Below are positions 58,694 through 64,000 of a DNA stretch of 64,000 bases, one piece after another (within the stretch, counting starts at the first letter, position 1; each line of letters opens with the position of its first letter). A program made the translations under genes and the position numbers. The DNA is from Ramlibacter sp. (lineage in GTDB: Bacteria > Pseudomonadota > Gammaproteobacteria > Burkholderiales > Burkholderiaceae_C), in the NCBI GenBank assembly GCA_019635435.1, contig JAHBZM010000001.1:4154001-4218000 (forward strand). Direction: 5' to 3'. The notes under the pieces are model-generated. The model was not told the origin of the DNA and searched no databases. It saw only the letters and a program-made list of their open reading frames with translations.

Positions 58694-59038
58694 TCAGGTC
58701 GGGAGATGGAGCTGCCCGCGCAAGTCGGGCAGGGAAACGCGCTTCATGGCCGCGACCTGCTGCAGGCCTGTCATGGAGCGCGAGTAAAGAAAGTTGCAGG
58801 TCGCCTGGAGCTCGGCGGCGTCAGCCGCCATGAAGTAGCCCGTGGCCGGGTGCCCGCACACGTGCTCACCCTGCATCCGCAGCTCGGTGACCGCCTCGCG
58901 CACCTTGCGCTCCAGGTGCTCGGCCGCCGTGATCTGGCCGGTGATGCGCTGCACGAGGTCGCGGACGTGAATGCCTTTGTCCTGGCCGATGTGGTGCTGC
59001 AACTCGCACAAGACAGCGGCGGCGGTGATCTGCATCAT
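58694..59038 (-). CDS. Hypothetical phage protein, winged-helix-like
   Basis: A 114-residue protein. I-H-V-R-D-L-V-Q-R-I-T-G, E-A-V-T-E-L-R-M-Q-G-E-H-V-C and H-P-A-T-G-Y-F-M-A look like a winged helix, so DNA binding is plausible. Start 59038 or 59035 (two adjacent Met). Confidence 0.65.
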   Translation of the reverse strand: MMQITAAAVLCELQHHIGQDKGIHVRDLVQRITGQITAAEHLERKVREAVTELRMQGEHVCGHPATGYFMAADAAELQATCNFLYSRSMTGLQQVAAMKRVSLPDLRGQLHLPT

Positions 59039-59054
59039 GGCGGGCGCCCCTCGG

Positions 59055-59342
59055 TTACTGAATCCGCCCGGCGGCGGGCAGGACGTGGGCGCGGTGCTCT
59101 TTTTCAGCCGAGGCTGCCGCCAGCATGTTGGTCATCAGCACCCCGCCGCCGACCGAGACGAGGTGCTCGGCCGCCCCGACGACGGTGCCGGTCTGGACGG
59201 CCTGGCGCATGTAGGCCGAGAGCAGCGCCGACATGCCCACTTTCGGGTGATGCGGCGCCGTCAGCTCCATCAGCTGGTCGGTCAGCTTGGCTGTGGCCTG
59301 CAAATCTTCGGGCGTGTAGCCCTTGGGCGCATTTACGTTCAT
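59055..59342 (-). CDS. Hypothetical phage protein
   Basis: A 95-residue protein (M-N-V-N-A-P-K-G-Y-T-P-E-D-L start) with a 4-bp overlap with the preceding gene. It ends 16 bp before the next start. No family recognised. Confidence 0.65.
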   Translation of the reverse strand: MNVNAPKGYTPEDLQATAKLTDQLMELTAPHHPKVGMSALLSAYMRQAVQTGTVVGAAEHLVSVGGGVLMTNMLAAASAEKEHRAHVLPAAGRIQ

Positions 59343-59971
59343 GGTTGCTCCTGTGGTGGTTGATGGGGCTTGATGGCGGCCTTCATCTGGCGCACCAGGT
59401 AGCTGCTGCCGGGCGCGGCCGCGGGGGCCGGCTGCCGGGCTGCCACCGCGCGCTGCGTGGCCGCCAGTTCCGGGCCCAGCTCGTCGAGCACGGCGCCGAT
59501 ATCCAGGCTGCCGGTCGCGCGCGCGGATGTGCTGCGCGCCCGGCGGTCGAGCTCGCGCTGGCTCTCGTCGGCCCGCTCGACCTTCTCGGCCATGCCCTGC
59601 AGCACCGCGTAGAGATAGCCGTGGCCGGAAAGGGGCAGCGTCAGCTTGCCCTGGTCGCGCAGGCTCAGCATGCCGTCAATCGCCAGCGACCAGGCCGCGC
59701 GCGGGGCCGGCCAGTCCCGGCCGTTGCGCGTGATCTGTTCGCGCTGCAGGTCCGGCAGCAGCTCCATGATCAACTTGGCCTTGCGCGCAATCGTCATGCG
59801 GTTCTTCGCGGGCGCGTGCAGGGCAACGTAGCCAATCACCCGCGCGCCCAGCGGCACGCTCAGCGCCGCGAGCTGGCCGAAGGCCTGGCGGTCCTGCTCA
59901 TGCGCGAACAGCTGCTCGGGCGTCAACTCGGCGCCGCATGACCAGCAGCAGAAAATCTCCCTGCTTGTCAT
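59339..59971 (-). CDS. Phage protein with N-terminal CxxC
   Basis: A 210-residue protein. C-C-W-S-C-G-A-E-L at residues 8-16 is a single C-x2-C pair of a zinc ribbon. The middle is helical (I-A-R-K-A-K-L-I-M-E-L-L-P-D-L). The start at 59971 overlaps the previous stop (ATGA); a longer start at 60058 is unlikely because it would lie inside the membrane-protein gene. No family recognised. Confidence 0.65.
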   Translation of the reverse strand: MTSREIFCCWSCGAELTPEQLFAHEQDRQAFGQLAALSVPLGARVIGYVALHAPAKNRMTIARKAKLIMELLPDLQREQITRNGRDWPAPRAAWSLAIDGMLSLRDQGKLTLPLSGHGYLYAVLQGMAEKVERADESQRELDRRARSTSARATGSLDIGAVLDELGPELAATQRAVAARQPAPAAAPGSSYLVRQMKAAIKPHQPPQEQP

Positions 59972-60276
59972 CGAAACAGCCCCCACGGGTTGAAATAGCC
60001 CACGGTGAAGCCGGCCACCGCGCACAAGAGCACCACGGCCGCGGACAGGGCCAGCCAAAACTCTTGACGACGCCCGCGGGCGTGGTGCTCGATGGCGCCA
60101 GGCGCAAAGTTCAGCGGCGCGCTGTGGGAACGCGGCGCATTGTTGTAGCCGTGGGACCAGGTCACCGCGCGCAGTGAATCGCGCGGATACGGGTTGGTCA
60201 GGTAGCTGCGCCGCGCGGCGGCCGCTGCCACGCCATCTTCAAAGGCGCGCTGAAGCTCGGGGGTCTCGTAGATCAT
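59968..60276 (-). CDS. Small phage membrane protein
   Basis: A 102-residue protein. The last 30 residues hold one hydrophobic helix (F-W-L-A-L-S-A-A-V-V-L-L-C-A-V-A-G-F-T-V-G-Y-F). The N-terminal 70 residues are hydrophilic and should face the cytoplasm. ATG 60276 overlaps the stop of the 51-residue gene (TGATG) and has GGGAGG upstream. Confidence 0.68.
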   Translation of the reverse strand: MIYETPELQRAFEDGVAAAAARRSYLTNPYPRDSLRAVTWSHGYNNAPRSHSAPLNFAPGAIEHHARGRRQEFWLALSAAVVLLCAVAGFTVGYFNPWGLFR

Positions 60277-60431
60277 CATCTGCCTCCCGTGGGGCCAACG
60301 AATGCGGCGTAGTCCATCGCCGCGTCGAACACGGCCAGGCGCCGCTCGATCCTGTAGAAGCGCATCAGCCGGCGTGCGCGCCGCTTGATCCATGTCAGCG
60401 TCGGGCGCTGGTAGGTAACGGGGCCGCTCAT
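60276..60431 (-). CDS. Small phage ORF (51 residues)
   Basis: A short open frame between the transposase B stop and the membrane-protein gene. It is highly basic (T-W-I-K-R-R-A-R-R-L-M-R-F-Y-R-I-E-R-R-L) and ends F-V-G-P-T-G-G-R. Its start lies 3 bp after the B stop and its stop overlaps the next ATG, consistent with a real coupled gene. It could be a nucleic-acid-binding peptide. Confidence 0.6.
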   Translation of the reverse strand: MSGPVTYQRPTLTWIKRRARRLMRFYRIERRLAVFDAAMDYAAFVGPTGGR

Positions 60432-60433
60432 GG

Positions 60434-61690
60434 TCAGACCGCCAGAACCACATCGCGCGTCACGCGCGGCACGCCCAGCTCGGCCGCGCTGTTGAGCACG
60501 CGGGTCATGAAGTTGTTGACCGCCAGCGGGTACACCTGGCTGACCAGCGGCGCCTGACGGTCGCCCGGCCTTGACTGCGTCTGCACCGTGAGGCGGTGCC
60601 TCACGGCGTCAATCGCCTGGTCATCCATCAACTCTTCGGGCCGCTTGTTCGCGCGGGCCAGCCGCGTCGTGATGTACCCCTTCAGGTCGCTGTCCAGGGG
60701 CAGCAGCTCCACAACCTCGCAGCGCTGGACCACTTCGCGCAGGTCCTGCCTGTTCGGGTTGAGCTTCTTGCGGATCTCGGGCTGGCCCATCAGCAAGATG
60801 CCCAGCAGCGGGCGGCGGCCCATGCGCAGCTCGTGCAGGCGCTTCAGGTGCTTGAGCGTGTTCACCGGCAGGCAATGCGCTTCCTCGATCACCAGCAGGT
60901 GGGCATTACCCGCCTTCGCGCTGGCCTCCAGCATCGCCTGCAGCTGCCGCGTCTTGGCCTCCATCGTCAGCCGCGGGCGGGCCGTGGGGTCCAAGGTGAA
61001 GATGATCGCGTCCATGATGCCGGTCGCCTTCAGCGTCTTGCCGGCCTTGTCGTTGTCTTCCATGCCGAGCACGGAGGGCCTGATCAGCACCACTTGCTTG
61101 TGCTCCTGCTCGATGCGGTCTTCCAGATCGCCGAGCAGCGTTGTCTTGCCCGCGCCGCTTTCGCCAACGATGGCCACGAAGCGGCCATGAGCTGCGGCCT
61201 GCCAGCACGCCTCGCGGCAATACCTGAAATCAGGGTTCTGGAACATCTGGTCGGCCGCCTCGACTTCGCCGTCAAACGGGTTGATGAAGAGGCCGAATGC
61301 CTTGCGGGCATCTTGAGAGAGGGATTGTTTCGGTAGTAACATGTCGTCGTTCTCCTGTTCGCTATGGTGGTGGGTGGGGGAATGTGAAGCGGCCTTGGCG
61401 CGAGCCTTGGCCGCTTTTCCTTTGGCCGACGCGTCAAAACGCGCCTGCGGCCGGAAAAGGTCGCGCAGTTGCGCGGGGGTGGCGCCTGCCGTGTAGCAGG
61501 CCTCCAGAAAGGCCGCCTCGATGGCCTTGCGGTCGCCGCGCTTGGGCCACGCGTTGTGGCGCAGGATCGAGGCCACCGACGTCTTGCTCACCCCGGCCGC
61601 GCGCGCAAGCACGCGAACGCCAAGGCGCAGCTCGGAGGCCACGGCCGCCAGCTTGATCGGAAACGGCGGCAGCTGATGCGGGGCCCTCAT
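60434..61690 (-). CDS. Transposase subunit B-like AAA+ ATPase (MuB/TnpB family)
   Basis: A 418-residue protein. The N-terminal 60 residues have a helix-turn-helix (A-A-G-V-S-K-T-S-V-A-S-I-L-R). The Walker A is G-E-S-G-A-G-K-T (176-183), the Walker B L-L-V-I-E-E-A-H (265-272), with a sensor region L-M-G-Q-P-E-I-R-K-K-L. It should deliver target DNA to the transposase as MuB does. The start overlaps the transposase A stop by 4 bp. Confidence 0.92.
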   Translation of the reverse strand: MRAPHQLPPFPIKLAAVASELRLGVRVLARAAGVSKTSVASILRHNAWPKRGDRKAIEAAFLEACYTAGATPAQLRDLFRPQARFDASAKGKAAKARAKAASHSPTHHHSEQENDDMLLPKQSLSQDARKAFGLFINPFDGEVEAADQMFQNPDFRYCREACWQAAAHGRFVAIVGESGAGKTTLLGDLEDRIEQEHKQVVLIRPSVLGMEDNDKAGKTLKATGIMDAIIFTLDPTARPRLTMEAKTRQLQAMLEASAKAGNAHLLVIEEAHCLPVNTLKHLKRLHELRMGRRPLLGILLMGQPEIRKKLNPNRQDLREVVQRCEVVELLPLDSDLKGYITTRLARANKRPEELMDDQAIDAVRHRLTVQTQSRPGDRQAPLVSQVYPLAVNNFMTRVLNSAAELGVPRVTRDVVLAV

Positions 61691-63447
61691 GCGCCGCCTC
61701 CTACTACGCGCAGGCCCGCGGGCGCCGCTTCGGGGCCCTGCGATGCCGACCGGCCGGCCAGCTGGGCCGCCAGGCCTTCCACCTGGTCTTCTGGCACGCC
61801 CTCATCGCTGAACCGCTGCACCAGCCAGCCATAGGTGGCCGGGTCATAGGCCGGCCCGGCAATCGCCTTGATCCGCTTGGCCGCTTCAACGCAGGTGATC
61901 CGCGCCGCGGCCACCGCGCGCTTATCCACCTCCAGCGCCGTGCCCTTGCGGGGCAGGTAGGCGGGCACCGGCGTGGCGTTCACGTCGGCCATCACGTCAA
62001 CCTCGGCATAGGGCCGCGCGCGGGCTTTCTTGGCCTGCTCCGCTGCCGCCAGCGTCGTCACGTTGTGCGCTGCCTTCGCCAGCTCGTTGCGGGCGTCGTC
62101 GGCCACCGTGTTGGGCATGGCGTGGTAGGCCTCGCCGATCACTGGTGCCGCCAAGGTGAAGTTGGCGGCGTCCTTCGCCACCGGCTCGATGCACAGCCAT
62201 GTCAACTCGCCCGTCGCTTTGTCGGTGAGCTGCACATCGATGGCAGGCGCGCGGTACGGATTCACGCACACTGTCAGCGTCTGCCCCGGCATCACGCCAG
62301 GCACATAGCGCACGTCGTAGTCCTGCTGGCCGTAGCCCTTCACGGTGTAGCTCACCGTCATGGTGTTGCTCACGCGGCGCGTCTGCTCAACCGTGGTTAC
62401 CAGCTCGCGCAGCAACTCCATCGCGGGGGCGATCCGCAGCTGTTCAGCCGTGATCCGCATCCACATCGAGTAGCGCGCCTGGCCGTGCCTGCTGTGGCGC
62501 CGCGTGCTGTTGTAAGCGGCTTGCCAGCGCATGCAGTAGGCGTTCAGTGCGTCGAGGTCCAAGCCCGGCATGAACGCCAGGCGGCCCTCGAAGTGCCGCT
62601 CGATGATGTTGTGCGAGTTCTCGACCTGGCCTTTGGCGCGTGCATTGCCCGGCTTGTTGATGTTCAGGCGCACCTGCAGCCGGTCGCACAGTTGCTTGAA
62701 CATGTGGCTCTTGTTGGCCGCGCCCGGGTCCAGCATCACCAGGAAGGGCACGCCGTGCGCCGGGCACCCATCGCGCTGGCTGATGCACCAGAAGAAGAAC
62801 TCGATCAGGTTCTCTGTCGTCTCGCCGCCGGTGTAGTAGCGCGCCCAGATCGTTCCGCTGTAGTGGTCCGTGCAACTCATGCGGATGCACAGGTCGTTGA
62901 CCACCTTCACCAGGTTGTGCGGCTTGTTCTTGTAGAACTCATCGCGCGGCATGCTCTGCAGGTGCGAACCCTTGATGTAGTACAGCACGCACACGCTGGC
63001 GTCGATCTGCCAGCAGTGGTTAGGGTGCAGGCTGCGCAGGGCAACAGCGGGCGCCTGGTGGCTCAGCTGGTCCGGGTGCAGCGTGTTGTCCCGCAGCAGC
63101 TGGCTCACGCGCCCGGCGCTCATGCGCTCGGGCAGCTTGCCGCCGGCGTGCAGGATCTCGACCACATCTTCAACCGTCAGCAGCCGCTTCTCGTTCTGCC
63201 GCGTGCTCTCGATCAGCATGCCGCTGATCAGCATCAGGTGTTCGCGTGTATACATGGCTTGCCCCTTGTCGGCGCGCTGCTTGCGCCCGGTGTCCAGACC
63301 GGCCTCTTTCAGCTTGCGGTACACGGTCTGCTCGTCACACTGCAGCCGGGCACAGGCCCGCGCGATCACTTCGCCTTTGGCGCCGTGCCGGGCCGCAATG
63401 AGCTGGTCTCGCGTTTGGATCAAAACTTCCCACTCCAGTTGATTCAT
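61687..63447 (-). CDS. DDE transposase A (BcepMu TnpA-like)
   Basis: A 586-residue transposase. N-terminal DNA-binding helices (I-A-R-A-C-A-R-L-Q-C-D-E-Q-T-V-Y) precede a retroviral-integrase-like core with Asp149 in Q-I-D-A-S, Asp240 in V-M-L-D-P-G, and Glu276 in G-Q-V-E-N-S, the last two spaced D-x35-E. A C-terminal basic region follows. It cuts and joins phage ends. The ATG at 63447 is preferred to one at 63564, which would overlap the next gene by 61 bp. Confidence 0.93.
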   Translation of the reverse strand: MNQLEWEVLIQTRDQLIAARHGAKGEVIARACARLQCDEQTVYRKLKEAGLDTGRKQRADKGQAMYTREHLMLISGMLIESTRQNEKRLLTVEDVVEILHAGGKLPERMSAGRVSQLLRDNTLHPDQLSHQAPAVALRSLHPNHCWQIDASVCVLYYIKGSHLQSMPRDEFYKNKPHNLVKVVNDLCIRMSCTDHYSGTIWARYYTGGETTENLIEFFFWCISQRDGCPAHGVPFLVMLDPGAANKSHMFKQLCDRLQVRLNINKPGNARAKGQVENSHNIIERHFEGRLAFMPGLDLDALNAYCMRWQAAYNSTRRHSRHGQARYSMWMRITAEQLRIAPAMELLRELVTTVEQTRRVSNTMTVSYTVKGYGQQDYDVRYVPGVMPGQTLTVCVNPYRAPAIDVQLTDKATGELTWLCIEPVAKDAANFTLAAPVIGEAYHAMPNTVADDARNELAKAAHNVTTLAAAEQAKKARARPYAEVDVMADVNATPVPAYLPRKGTALEVDKRAVAAARITCVEAAKRIKAIAGPAYDPATYGWLVQRFSDEGVPEDQVEGLAAQLAGRSASQGPEAAPAGLRVVGGGA

Positions 63448-63503
63448 TTGCGCCGTCGCCTTGTTGATTGGTACGAGGTCTTGTGCGTGGTGGCGGGTGG
63501 GGA

Positions 63504-64000
63504 TCAGCTGCGCTTGCCGCGCGCCTTTGACTGCGTCGCCGCGTCGTCCGGCGCCTGCAGCCAAGCCGGGGTGACAAGCTCTTCGAGGTCAATGGCCAGG
63601 CCGTTGTCATTGACGATGTCCACAAGCCGCTGGCAGGCATGGCGGATCGCGTTGTCTGCGGCCATCTCCATTGCCTCGCTCACGCTCGGCGCCGCCTTGA
63701 TATCGCGCACCACCACCGTCAGCCGCGCCAGCACGGCCAGCGCCTCGGTGTGGGCCTCTTGCAGGGCCAGGTACTGCGCCTGCTCGGTCTCTGTCTCGGC
63801 CACGCTGCCCGGCTCGGGCACAAACTTGCGCTCGAGCTGCGTATGCAGCTTGTCGATCTCTTTGCCGCGCTTCTCGATCAGCCGGTCCTTGGCCTCGGCA
63901 TCTGCGCGGGCTTCGCGCAGATGCTTGCGCAGCTCGGTGGTGCTCATGCCGGCCACGTCGTCCAGATCCAGCTCGAGCACGTCGCCGCCGCCCGACAGCA
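63504..64000 (-). CDS. Phage coiled-coil protein (5' end cut by window edge)
   Basis: The leftward frame is open from the window edge to a stop at 63504. Residues after the M-S-T-T-E-L-R-K-H-L-R-E start (Met at 63947) form a long charged coiled coil (A-R-A-D-A-E-A-K-D-R-L-I-E-K-R-G-K-E). The C-terminal half is helical, with V-T-P-A-W-L-Q-A-P-D near the end. The frame upstream of Met63947 (L-S-G-G-G-D-V-L-E-L-D-L-D-D-V-A-G) is open, so the true start is probably outside. It lies just upstream of the transposase gene; role unknown. Confidence 0.65.
   Translation of the reverse strand, partial: LSGGGDVLELDLDDVAGMSTTELRKHLREARADAEAKDRLIEKRGKEIDKLHTQLERKFVPEPGSVAETETEQAQYLALQEAHTEALAVLARLTVVVRDIKAAPSVSEAMEMAADNAIRHACQRLVDIVNDNGLAIDLEELVTPAWLQAPDDAATQSKARGKRS

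Larger units (their letters stand above)
51970..64000. mobile_element. BcepMu-like transposable prophage, left end and early region (continues beyond the window)
   Basis: From within feoB to the window edge all genes run leftward, with 1-17 bp overlaps. The order from the right is: a coiled-coil gene, transposase A (DDE), transposase B (AAA ATPase), small genes, Gam, DUF2528, HNH protein, GemA, then Mor at the far left. Transposase genes read towards the left end, with Mor last, is the layout of the BcepMu group, not of Mu. The exact left end is uncertain, somewhere in 51960-51985. Repressor, late genes and right end are outside. Confidence 0.85.

Noticed and set aside
1..64000. CRISPR array, rRNA operon or IS element
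   Set aside because: No evenly spaced direct repeats with unique spacers, no rRNA sequence, and no transposase other than the phage DDE and B proteins.
51960..64000. Classic phage Mu arrangement (repressor and ner at this end)
   Set aside because: The transposase genes point towards the left end and Mor is the last gene, so this fits the BcepMu type; no repressor gene is seen in the window.

Overview
The window looks like a chromosome segment of a high-GC betaproteobacterium, most likely Comamonadaceae (the Polaromonas, Rhodoferax, Variovorax or Acidovorax group). The reasons are the GC-rich codon use, the protein families present (TctDE-TctCBA, DUF899, DUF2938, DUF1841, DUF3185, TamA/TamB, cytochrome c4, many GSTs and class C type serine hydrolases), and an intergenic repeat built on TGGACTCCAG that occurs three times. 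The organism assignment is inference from families, not from a marker gene.

1-4557: a sugar/polyol ABC uptake operon (leftward; permease cut by the window edge) diverges from a LacI-type regulator gene followed by an orphan dhaK. Three identical 10-bp operator-like boxes lie between them. 4579-8473: a DUF2938 / flavodoxin-like / DUF2798 operon reads from a MerR-type promoter with a 19-bp spacer, opposite its MerR gene; then psuG and a serine hydrolase. 8655-16353: mixed housekeeping and stress genes (Coq4-like, thiamine-binding protein, DUF899/beta-propeller cluster with a regulator that looks frameshifted, AraC and SRPBCC genes, two GSTs including yghU). 16378-17526: a small, lower-GC accessory patch with a DUF429 RNase H-like protein and a YefM/YoeB-type toxin-antitoxin pair. 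17588-28592: two serine hydrolases, an MBL-fold hydrolase, YCII protein, Bcr/CflA exporter with an apparent CTG start, GST, B3/4 protein, an OmpR/EnvZ-like two-component system divergent from two small secreted-protein genes, and a sterol-desaturase-like enzyme.

28620-34147: a lower beta-ketoadipate cluster (maleylacetate reductase, 3-oxoadipate CoA-transferase, 3-oxoadipyl-CoA thiolase) controlled by a divergent IclR/PcaR-type regulator through a three-repeat operator. It channels maleylacetate to succinyl-CoA and acetyl-CoA. 34952-40119: a complete TctDE two-component system plus the TctCBA tripartite tricarboxylate transporter. 40177-50818: MAPEG protein, AraC regulator, cytochrome c4, MoxR-GNAT-VWA cluster, and the TamA-TamB outer-membrane assembly pair. 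50868-50942: tRNA-Arg(CCT).

51114-64000: feoA and the N-terminal GTPase part of feoB under a likely Fur box. feoB is cut after about 195 codons by the left end of a BcepMu-like transposable prophage. The prophage early region fills the rest of the window and is read leftward towards its own left end: transposase A and B, small membrane and zinc-ribbon proteins, Gam, DUF2528, HNH protein, GemA and Mor. Its repressor, late genes and right end lie outside. The gene order and the Mor gene at the extreme left end fit the BcepMu lineage rather than phage Mu itself. I found no CRISPR array, rRNA or IS element.
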